Shown here: in pieces, positions 55,374 through 64,000 of the stretch
How positions within the stretch are numbered: the first letter of the stretch is position 1
How the letters are laid out: every line of letters begins with the position of its first letter
NCBI GenBank assembly: GCA_010909165.1
Contig: MU008174.1
Span: forward strand, 806,001-870,000
Length of the DNA: 64,000 nucleotides
Source: Anthoceros angustus
Lineage: Eukaryota > Streptophyta > Anthocerotopsida > Anthocerotales > Anthocerotaceae
Reading direction: 5' to 3'
The notes under the pieces: model-generated
Told to the model about the DNA's origin: nothing
The model's database searches: none
The model's input: only the letters and a program-made list of their open reading frames with translations
Position numbers and translations under genes: made by a program

Positions 55374-56290
55374 CTGCAACATCATGAAGACTGTCAGAAC
55401 AACTGGGTTCTATTTCGAGGAAAATGCAGCTCAGAAGGGGAGAGGAGGATTAAACCTGCAACTGCTCTCCCAATCCGAGAACCCATCTTCATAGGATGCC
55501 TTAGACCTACTAATCGTCTGTGGTGGTAGAAAAAATTCCTCCTCCGTTCTGCTGTGATTGCGGTTCCTCTGCAATACTGCACATCTTTAGATCCCCTCTC
55601 CACCGATACACAGCCCAAATTTGTTGCGTTCACCTCAGATGGCAATCCAACAATTTCTGGGCAGCCGAATTACCTGAACAGTGTCTTGCCACCACTGGGA
55701 AGGATCGGTTTCCCACAATGCATCCTTTGCACTTTGGTCGCCTGCAGGCCAACTTCATGTAAGATTCTGCCACCGCCTCGGCTGCATCTGAAAGCAAAAA
55801 CTACGTGAACTCCATCCACACAGGCGATCACTCACCAGGCCCTGTTGCATGTTTGCGTTGCTCCGCTGCGCCCTGCAATGCTGATACGTACCTGCACCAA
55901 TCCTCCACAGGGCCGCGAGAACTGGGTTTGATTGATATCAGGTTGGATAGAATCAGACTCCCACCTTTCAGCATTTGTGCTGGTTCCCGGCACATCCAAG
56001 TCAGGAGCACCAGAGCTCAGATTCAGCGGTAGAGACGCTTCTTATACTCAATTCCTGTGCCATAGCTAGCCCAGACTGTATTCGAGTAGATGTATCCTTA
56101 TGTCTCTGTGAAGGGGAAAAATGGCTGCGTGATTGGAAACTGCCCACCACCCGGATCAGCATGCCGCATGCCTGGGGCTGCGACGTCAGGCCTTCAGGGA
56201 AGACCTGGCACAAGCTTCCTCGACTTCACGCCAGAAGCCGAAGCTCCAGGTCTGAGGACTTAGCATTACGAAATACGTATACTCACAAGT
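55374..56290. other. Divergent region between PPR genes 5 and 6
   Basis: This should hold promoters and 5' exons of both genes. On the minus strand an open exon-like piece (ATGAAGATGGG... GCAG/GTTTAA, 55491-55455) could be the gene 5 first exon, but the phase does not fit with simple joining. Nothing else is supported. Confidence 0.4.
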
Positions 56291-59200
56291 ATGCGAACAT
56301 CGGTGAAGTTGGAACTGTTGTCCCACAGAAGCAGAAATAGTGATGGTGTTGAAGGCAGTCCCTGCTACAAGTTCAGACAAAAGGCATATTCTATCTGCAG
56401 GAAGGAACCTGTGCTTGGGACTCAGGCCTTACAAGAAGTGGATGACGGTGGTGCTAAGCTGAATCTGCAACCAGTAAGACTGAGGGAGTCAAAACTGGCC
56501 TTGTCTGCTGGCAAGGTCATTTGGTAAGCCTTATGTGCATCGTTGACTAGGAGTGTCTGCTTTACATGCCAAGGTCACGTGCCCTCTAAGAACCATATGC
56601 TTCTGGTTCTCTGCTAACAGGGCTGAGAGTTCGGGAGGTGGATGTGCATTGAGAAATTTTTGCGACGATGGACGGCTGGAAGGGGCATTGGATGCACTTT
56701 TGCTTATGGACCACCGTGGCATTGTGCCTTCGGTGCAGATGTATAAGAACCTTTTGCAGGCTTGCATAGCAAAGAGAGACCTGGATAAGGCCAGGAAGGT
56801 GCATGCTCATTTAGCAAAGAATGAGTTGGACTCCGACAGATCTTTGAGTGAGTGGGTTGTCAACACGCTTGTGAGTTGTGGAAGCCTTGAAGAGGGGCTG
56901 CAGGTGTTTCGGAGGTTGTTGAACCCAACTACCTTCGCTTGGACATCTCTTATCACTGGGTATACAAAGGCTGGACGATGTCGAGAGGCTTTAGCAGTGT
57001 ATCAGTGGATGCAAGAAAAGGGTGCGCGGCCAAACAAACATACGTTGGTCTGCTTACTGAAAGCTTGTGGCAAGTTGAGAGAGTTGGTTAAAGGCAGGAT
57101 GATTCATGCTAGCATAGTCAGAGACAGATGGGAGTCTGATGTATTTGTGGGCACAGCTCTGCTAGACATGTATGCAAAGTGTGGGAGCCTTTTGGACGCA
57201 CAGTATGTGTTTGACAAACTGCCTGAGCGGAACGTTGTATCCTGGAATGCCATGCTTGCGGCATATACTCAACATAACCGAGGAGAGAAGGCTTTGCAGC
57301 TATATGATCAGATGCAGGAGGAAGGTGTCTGTCCAGATGATAGGACATTTGTGAGTGTGCTTCAAGCATGCAGCAGCATCGCTGAGGAGGAGGAGGGCAT
57401 TCTATTAGATGGACATTGTCTCAAGGTCCACTCGCTGAGAAGGGGGAAGGCAGTACATGCTGCAGCTGCCCGGAGGGGATATGAGGGAGATGTATTTGTT
57501 GGTACCACTCTGGTTAGTATGTATGCAAAAAGTGGGAGCATCACAGACGCCGAGCAGCTGTTCAATCGCATGTCATCCCGCAACGTGGTCTCATGGAATG
57601 CAATGCTTTCAGGATATGCTCAGCAGGACCAAGGAGAGACGGCTTTACGACTATATCTCCAGATGCAACAGGATTTTGTCATTCCAAATGATCGGACCTT
57701 TGTTAGTGTGCTACAAGCATGTGGCAGCCTTGCAGAGAAGGAGGAAGCGTTGTTGATTGATGGGCAGTCCGTGAAAGTGAAAGCACTACGATTTGGGAAG
57801 GCAACACACGCGGAGGCTGTTTCCAAGGATCATGAATCAGATCAATTCATTTGCAACGGACTGGTCAGTATGTATGCAAAATGTGGGAGCATGGAGGATG
57901 CACAACAGCTGTTTAACAGATTCCCCAAACGGGACGTTGTGAGATGGACAGCGATGATTGATGGATATACTCAGCAGTCACTAGGAAAGAAGGCTTTACA
58001 GCTTTTTGATTTGATGTCTTCCCATGGCGTTACTCCAGATGACAGGGCCTTTATTATTGCACTCCAAGCCTGTGGAGTCCTGGCAGAAGAAGAGGATTGT
58101 TTCCTTGTGGATGGACATTCTGTGAAACTGGAGTCACTGCAAAGGGGGAAAACAATTCATGCAGCTGTTCTTCGGAGTGGTTACGAATCAGATGAATTTG
58201 TTGCTAGCACTCTTGTTAGCATGTATGCAAAATGTGGGAGAGTAGTGGATGCAAAACTTGTATTTGGAACAGTGTCCCGATGCAATGTAGTGGCATGGAC
58301 TTCAATGCTTGCAGCATACGCTCAACGGGATCAAGGAGAGAAAGCTTTGCAGCTTTACTGCCAAATGCAAGAGGCAGGCGTGAATCCAAACAACCGGACA
58401 TTTGTCAGTGTGCTCCAAGCATGCGGGAGCCTTGCTGAGAAGGAAGATTCCTCCTCTGGACATACAAAGTCCATAAAACCGGATTCGTTGATCCGGGGAA
58501 AGGCTATACATGCTGAAGTTGTTAGGAGAGGTCTTGAATCCGATATCTTTGTGGGCAACGCTCTCATCAGTATGTATGCAAAGTGTGGGAGCATGGTCGA
58601 TGCCCAGCATGTGTTTGACAGACTTCCCAAGCGCAATGTGGTGTCATGGACTGCCATGCTTTCAGGGTATGCCCAGCTGGATCAAGCAGAGAAGTCCTTG
58701 CAACAGTACGCCCAGATGCAAGCTGAAGGTTTCAAACCGACTGAGATCACATATGTGTGCATTCTGCAAGCCTGCAGCTCCATAGGAGCTCTGAACCACT
58801 GCATCGAGATCCACCGTGACATCCTGGGAAGTGGGTATGAGACTCATCCTAATGTAGCCACAGCCCTGGTTCATGCATATGCGAAGAGTGGCAGCATGTC
58901 AGCTGCTCGCGCGGTGTTTGACTCACTCCACCTGCACAGTCTCCGGTCATGGACTGCTCTACTTGCTGGATACGCCCGACATGGGCAATATGAATCCAGC
59001 CTGCAATGCTACCACGAAATGTGTCTGCAAGGCATGGAGCCAGATGGTGTCACATTCCTTTGTCTACTGTCTGCCTGCAGTCATGCTGGCCTGGTTTACC
59101 AAGGCTTGGAGTACTTCAGGCTCATGACCACACACCATGGCCTTGCTGCGGGCATGGAGCACTACATGTGCATCCTGGACCTTCTAGGCCGCGCAGGACT

Positions 59201-59576
59201 CTTCCACAAGGTAAAGGAATTACTTCTACAAATGCCCTTCCAGCCTAATCTAGATTTGTGGTTGTCTCTGCTGGGTGCCTGCCAGAAACACGGTAACGTG
59301 GTGCTCGGAAGGCATGCCTTCAACTGCGCAGTCGATTTACAGCCAAAAGACAGCGCAGCCTATGTGATCATGTCCAACCTCTATGCTCATGCTAGTATGT
59401 GGGACTCTGCAAAGGAGATAGATGAAATGAGGCAAAGTTCGGGCGCATGGAAAAAACCTGGACAGACCTGGATCGAGCACGAACAACAGGTGTACACCTT
59501 CTTGGTAGCAGACCGCAGGTATGAAGTGCTGTTTGGCTTGCTTAACGACCTCAACTGCCAGCTGAAGAACCAATAA
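56291..59576 (+). CDS. PPR gene 6: PLS-class protein with four expanded L motifs, E/E+ end
   Basis: Two exons join in phase 2: 56291-56523 (ATG 56291, donor TTTG/GTAAGC) and 56621-59576 (acceptor GCTAACAG/GGCTGAG), 1062 residues. Seven S-type motifs. Four of the L motifs hold a 16-residue acidic insertion after the ACGSL position, of the form AEKEEALLIDGQSVKVKAL; the first and last L motifs do not. The C-terminus has E (EHYMCILDLLGRAGLFHKV, ACQKHGNVVLGRHAF) and E+ (TWIEHEQQVYTFLVADRR) and no DYW. The first 80 residues are basic and hydroxylated, fitting organelle import. It belongs to a different subfamily from genes 1-4 and 7. It is convergent with gene 7 (152 bp apart) and divergent from gene 5. 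Confidence 0.88.
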
Positions 59577-59728
59577 GGTATCCAGAGACTTTTCTGCCCG
59601 GTTCACATACCCAGATATTGTGAGTCTAGGCAGATCTCGACGTAAACCCACAAATCTCTCCCTCGCTGTGTCCAGTGTATGTGATTGCCAGCCTCCGCCA
59701 TCGCCTACAGAAAGGAGATTCGCTCCCT

Positions 59729-62700
59729 TTAGTTATGCCCTGCCATAGCAAGTCCGACTGAAGGACATCCCCCGCTGTCTTTCATGTTGGCTAACAGCTG
59801 TTCTAGCCTTGCATAGATACTTTCGCTCTCAGGATGCTTGATATCCCCCACCAAAAAGCTATGCACCACGCCATCTATGTCTGTCCATAAGCTCTGGCCT
59901 GGCTCCTTCCATGCACCGATTCCTGTTCTCCTCACCTGTATCTCCTGAGCCTGCTCCCACATCTGGGCGCTGGTGTATATATTCGACATCAAGACATATG
60001 CTGCAGCATCTCTTTTGTCTAGTTTCACTGCTTCATTGAAAGCATGGCGTCCCACCTCCACATCACTCCACTTCTGACAAGCACCCAATAGAGTGCGCCA
60101 AACTGCAGCATCAGGCATTACGGGCATTGACCTTGCCAAAGATAGTGCCTCATCCATTTGCCCTGCCCGACCCAGCAGATCCACCATGGATGTGTAGTGC
60201 TCCGCTGTGGGAGTGATGCCATACTGTCCGCTCATGGCCTCAAAGTACTCCCGTGCCTTTTTCACTCGACCAGCGTGACTGCACACTGTTAGTACATTAA
60301 GGAACGTGATGCTGGCTGGCTCGACCCCATCCTGTCTCATTCTGTGGAACAAGTCTATGACCACTTCACTGTCTCCTTGACGGGTGTAGCCTGCAATCAG
60401 TGAATTCCATGCAATGGCGTCTCTTTCGGGCAATGCCTCAAATACCTGCTGGGCGTCAACCATGCTCGCAGACTTTGAATACATGTTTATCAAACTGACG
60501 GCAATAAGTCCATCACCTTGGAGTCCTTGCTCTACAATCTGTGCATGAAGCTGCCTTCCCACATGCAGACATGCCAGATCTGCACATGCCTTCAGAAGGC
60601 AGACAAATGTCGCAGAATTGGGCGGAACAACTCCTTCTTGTTGCATATAAAGGTAAAGTCGCAATGCTTCCTGCCCCATGCCCTGCTGGGAATATCCTGC
60701 AATCATGGCATTCCACGTCACCACATCTTTCTGGGGAAGCCCATCGAACATACTCTGTGCATCCTCCAAGCTACCACACTTTGCGTACATGTACACCAAA
60801 CTGTTGGTTACAGAGATATCAGCTTGAAGCCCTCGTTCTCTGATTTGTGAATGTAGCTCCTGCCCCTCCCCCAAAGCCGGGTTGCCAACACTTGCACATG
60901 CCTGAAGGAGGCACACGTATGTTACAGAATTAGGTGCAACCATGCCTTCGTGTTGCATAGCCCTGTACAGATGAAGAGCCTCCTGGCCCATACCATGGTG
61001 AGAATATCCTGCAATCATGGTATTCCAAGTCACCGCGTCTTTCTGAGGATGGCCATCAAAGGCTCTTTGAGCTTCCTCCAGGCTGCCACACTTTGCATAC
61101 ATGTCGATCAGACTGTTGGCTACAAACACATCAGCTTGAAGCCCTCGTTCTCGAATGTGTGCATGCAGGAGCCTCCCTTCCTCCAAAGCCAAAGTGCCCA
61201 TGACTGCACATGCCTGCAGGATGCACACAAATGTCGTGGAATTGGGTGCAATAGTGCCTCCTTCTCGCATAGAATTGTAAAGATATAAGGATTCCTTCAA
61301 CATACCCTGCTGGGCATATCCTGCAATCATGGTGTTCCAGGTCACAGCATCTTTCTCAGGAAGCCCATTAAAAAATCTTTGAGCGTTCTCCAAGCTGCCA
61401 CACTTAGCATATCCTGCTATCAGAGTGGTCCATAAAACAGTATTTTTTTCACTGAGTGCGTCAAACACACCTTGAGCATCCTCTGGGCTGCCACATTTTG
61501 CATACATGTTCACCAAGCTGCAGCCTACAACAACATCAATCTTAAGTCCATGTGCTACAATCTGTTCATGAAGCTGTTTCCCCATCTCCAATGCTGGGGC
61601 ACCCACACTTGCACATGCATGCAGGAGAGACCCAAATGTCACAGCGTCGGGTACAGCAATTGCTTCTTCTTGCATAGCACTAAACAGGTGAAGGGCTTCC
61701 TGTTCCATGCCCAGCTGGGAATATCCTGCTATCAGAGATGTCCACGTGATAACATCTTTCTCACCAATCCCGTCAAATACTCTTTGAGCTTCGTCCAAGC
61801 TGCCACACTTTGCATACATGTTCACCAAACTGTTGGATACAAACACATTATCTTGAAGTCCTTGCTCTCTGATTTGCTTGTGAAGCTGCTTCCCCTTTTC
61901 CAGGGTGTGTGTGCCGACACTTGCGCATGCCTGCAGGAGGCACACAAATGTCCCAGAATCAGGTGTAACAATGCCTTCTACTTCCATAGCCCTATGTAGA
62001 CCAAGGGCTGCTTGACCCATACCCTGCTGGGAGTACCCTGCTATCATGGCATTCCACGTTACCACAGTTTTCTTCCCAAGTCCATCAAACACTCGCTGAG
62101 CATCTTCGAGGCTGCCACACTTTGCATACATGTTTACCAGACTGCCACCTAACACCACATCAACCTTAAGCCCTTGTTCTCCAACCAGAGCACTGGCCAA
62201 CAAATCAGCATGCACCTGCTGCCCAGTTTCCAAGTCTGCACTCCTTGCACAAGCCTGAAGTGCTGCTACATACACGTGTCCATCAGGCTCCACCCCTGAC
62301 CTGAGCATCTCATGATACAGTCGTATGGCCGGCTTGGCCTGTCCGTGGTTCACATAGGCAGAGATCATGGAAGACCACATGAAGGCATCTGGCTTGGCAA
62401 CCACAGTAAAAACATCGATTGCCTCCTGCAACCTGCCATAAGAGGCATACATGCGCAGGATGTGGTTGCACAGGAACGTGTCCGACTTATACCCCCTTAT
62501 CACACTGAGAGCATGCACACGCCGACCTAGCACGAGATCCTTCTTTACCACACAGGTTTTTAGGACAGCAAAGAACATAGATTGAGGGACACGACATTCT
62601 GTCTGCACCAGAACTCCCAGAGCCTCAACAGCCTCAGCAACCAGCCCCTGCTGACATAGTTTGCTCAAAATTTCCACCCCTGCCAAAGATTCCCTTAAAC

Positions 62701-62881
62701 GGGCAGAATTCATTGCAAGGTTGCCGTTGCCTGATGTTTGGCATCTTGAAGTCAGCCAAGCGGACCTCTTCATTTGGTCTTTGTGATCCCACCCAGTGTT
62801 CTTCGTTGGATCCAGAAAACCTGTTGCCAGGAGCTGCCCTTGCCTTCTGTGTGGATGAAATGCAACGCGCCAGACACCCAT
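59729..62881 (-). CDS. PPR gene 7: PLS-class pentatricopeptide repeat protein with E/E+ end
   Basis: A single exon; 1050 residues from the first ATG at 62881 (MGVWRVAFHPHRRQG leader, comparable with genes 3 and 4). Seven full S motifs and one lone S-type unit (GYAKCGSLENAQRFF) as in genes 1 and 2. Three of the P motifs read WNT/WNA with a final Asn (APN/PPN), a pair that predicts C, which is rare in the other genes here. The E domains include EHYTSMVDLLGRAGQMDEA and ACQKWSDVEVGRHAF. E+ reads SLWTDIDGVVHSFLVGDIKH and is the longest in the cluster (IYARLEQLLANMK) but still has no DYW. A Ser replaces the usual Cys in EHYTSMVD. It is head to head with gene 8. Confidence 0.9.
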   Translation of the reverse strand: MGVWRVAFHPHRRQGQLLATGFLDPTKNTGWDHKDQMKRSAWLTSRCQTSGNGNLAMNSARLRESLAGVEILSKLCQQGLVAEAVEALGVLVQTECRVPQSMFFAVLKTCVVKKDLVLGRRVHALSVIRGYKSDTFLCNHILRMYASYGRLQEAIDVFTVVAKPDAFMWSSMISAYVNHGQAKPAIRLYHEMLRSGVEPDGHVYVAALQACARSADLETGQQVHADLLASALVGEQGLKVDVVLGGSLVNMYAKCGSLEDAQRVFDGLGKKTVVTWNAMIAGYSQQGMGQAALGLHRAMEVEGIVTPDSGTFVCLLQACASVGTHTLEKGKQLHKQIREQGLQDNVFVSNSLVNMYAKCGSLDEAQRVFDGIGEKDVITWTSLIAGYSQLGMEQEALHLFSAMQEEAIAVPDAVTFGSLLHACASVGAPALEMGKQLHEQIVAHGLKIDVVVGCSLVNMYAKCGSPEDAQGVFDALSEKNTVLWTTLIAGYAKCGSLENAQRFFNGLPEKDAVTWNTMIAGYAQQGMLKESLYLYNSMREGGTIAPNSTTFVCILQACAVMGTLALEEGRLLHAHIRERGLQADVFVANSLIDMYAKCGSLEEAQRAFDGHPQKDAVTWNTMIAGYSHHGMGQEALHLYRAMQHEGMVAPNSVTYVCLLQACASVGNPALGEGQELHSQIRERGLQADISVTNSLVYMYAKCGSLEDAQSMFDGLPQKDVVTWNAMIAGYSQQGMGQEALRLYLYMQQEGVVPPNSATFVCLLKACADLACLHVGRQLHAQIVEQGLQGDGLIAVSLINMYSKSASMVDAQQVFEALPERDAIAWNSLIAGYTRQGDSEVVIDLFHRMRQDGVEPASITFLNVLTVCSHAGRVKKAREYFEAMSGQYGITPTAEHYTSMVDLLGRAGQMDEALSLARSMPVMPDAAVWRTLLGACQKWSDVEVGRHAFNEAVKLDKRDAAAYVLMSNIYTSAQMWEQAQEIQVRRTGIGAWKEPGQSLWTDIDGVVHSFLVGDIKHPESESIYARLEQLLANMKDSGGCPSVGLAMAGHN

Positions 62882-63465
62882 TGTTCGCAGCCAAAGGATA
62901 CGCTGAACATTTGAACCCAAAATCCAGCTCCAGTGCGCCAGCTGGGCTAGTTGCGCTCAAGGTAGTGTCCATGTCCAGGAGCGTTAGGAAAGAGTCCCTG
63001 ATTCCGCAATCTGAAGCCCAAGTTCTTCAAACATTCCGCAACGAAAGTAGTCCAAGCTCCCTGCTGGAGTTCCCAGACAACAATGTCAACAATTTATGGC
63101 CACAATAAAACGTAAATCATGGGTTCCGATTTACTGTTCGAGGAACCAAATCGGCCTTTCAGCAGGGAGTCATATCGGCCTTAGATCAGGAGAGCCAAAC
63201 CCAATAGCTCATTCCCAAACCCAACAGTAATACGGCCAAGGAGGACATGAGTTCATACATGAGGGACACCATGAAGTTTAATGAGTTTGAACCCACCTAC
63301 CAAATTTCATGTTCCGTGGAAGTCTCCAAGCGTGAGCTCTACGACGACACAATTTGTCGATTGTAGTATGACGCATGGTTGGTACATGAGCAGTTCCATG
63401 TAGTCCTTTGGCTAAACAGTTTGTACAAGCTGGCTTGTGGTGGATGGCATGTGGATGCTCTGGAT
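62882..63465. other. Divergent region between PPR genes 7 and 8
   Basis: About 580 bp hold the two start regions. No RNA gene or repeat was seen. A plus-strand open frame at 62713-63108 is mainly antisense to the gene 7 leader. Confidence 0.4.
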
Positions 63466-64000
63466 ATGCAGATGGGTGGTGGTCCTCCTACATACAACCA
63501 CTCGAGGTTACCGGATGAGGCTCACCGGTCACCAGCCGCTCACCTTGTCAGGGCTGCAGGTGCAGGATACAGAACAGGAGCTCTGACAGCGGAAACCGTG
63601 AGAAAACTGTGTCAGCAGGGGCAGGTTGCTGAGGCTGTCGAGGCTCTGGGAGTTCTGGTACAGATCGAATGTTGTTTTTCCTCATCTATCTTTTATACAG
63701 TGCTGAAAGAATGTGTGGTAGAAAGGGATGTGGTTCTGGGTCGCCGTGTCCATGCTCTCAGCGTGAAGCAGGGGTATGAGTCGGACACGTTTCTGTGCAA
63801 CCACATCCTGCGAATGTATGCCTCTCGTGGCAGGTTGGGAGAAGCGATAGATGTGTTTTTCATGTTTGACAAACCGGATGCCTTCATGTGGTCCTCCATG
63901 ATTCTTGCCCACGTTAAACAGGGACAAACTAAGAAAGCCATACAACTGTATCATCGGATGCGGAGGTCAAGTGTGCAGCCAGATCGTCATGTGTTTGTAG
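63466..64000 (+). CDS. PPR gene 8: 5' part of a PLS-class PPR gene, cut by the window edge
   Basis: The frame opens after a TAG at 63364-63366; the first ATG is at 63466 (MQMGGGPPTYNHSRLPDEAH), and it is still open at 64000. From about residue 45 it follows genes 1-4 and 7 closely: ETVRKLCQQGQVAEAVEALG, VLGRRVHALSVKQGYESDTF, LCNHILRMYASRGRLGEAID, then a P motif WSSMILAHVKQGQTKKA and VQPDRHVFV at the edge. One L-like leader, one S and one P motif are visible; the rest lies outside. The C-terminus is unknown, so the presence of a DYW domain cannot be judged. Confidence 0.88.
   Translation, partial: MQMGGGPPTYNHSRLPDEAHRSPAAHLVRAAGAGYRTGALTAETVRKLCQQGQVAEAVEALGVLVQIECCFSSSIFYTVLKECVVERDVVLGRRVHALSVKQGYESDTFLCNHILRMYASRGRLGEAIDVFFMFDKPDAFMWSSMILAHVKQGQTKKAIQLYHRMRRSSVQPDRHVFV

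Overview
The window is nuclear DNA of a land plant. The evidence is spliced genes with plant introns (about 60-150 bp, GT-AG plus one GC-AG), two nuclear-type tRNA genes, several plant-specific families and a dense group of pentatricopeptide-repeat (PPR) genes. The PPR proteins have a WWTD-type end to the E+ domain, and one carries long acidic insertions in its L motifs. From memory this style is typical of ferns or lycophytes, so a seed-free vascular plant is the best guess. The species cannot be fixed from the sequence alone.

Left part (1-16 kb). A three-exon gene for the small mitochondrial complex II subunit SDH7 (minus) is followed by a decayed copy of its own last exon. Next come tRNA-His, a 56-bp minisatellite, a bestrophin-like chloroplast anion channel gene (plus) and a PLAC8 cysteine-rich protein (minus). 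A broken zinc-ribbon gene follows (plus). From 7.6 to 13.7 kb the DNA is mostly repeat: half of a foldback-type element, degenerate tandem repeats, a PPR scrap and a decayed Plavaka-type DNA transposon. A UNC93-like membrane protein (minus) closes this part.

Middle (17-26 kb). A complete REV3 gene, the catalytic subunit of translesion DNA polymerase zeta, was assembled here as 21 exons whose phases all join. It has polymerase motifs A, B and C and both C-terminal cysteine clusters, and predicts 2381 residues.

Right part (26.5-64 kb). Seven complete or near-complete PLS-class PPR genes and one running off the right edge lie on both strands. Three pairs are head to head. Six of the seven complete genes end in E/E+ domains without a DYW deaminase. 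One keeps a full DYW-type domain but ends in DNQ instead of DYW. Such proteins normally enter plastids or mitochondria and choose C-to-U RNA editing sites; E+ proteins need a deaminase supplied by another protein. Between the PPR genes lie a foldback repeat with arms of about 700 bp, a 2-kb cluster of seven unrelated minisatellites, a possible small secreted protein gene, tRNA-Glu, an AT-rich gene-free stretch and a dormancy/auxin-associated (DRM1-like) gene.

The housekeeping genes show no shared pathway. The coherent system in the window is the young PPR cluster, whose members differ in the number of PLS triplets, in the residues of the RNA-recognition code and in loop insertions.
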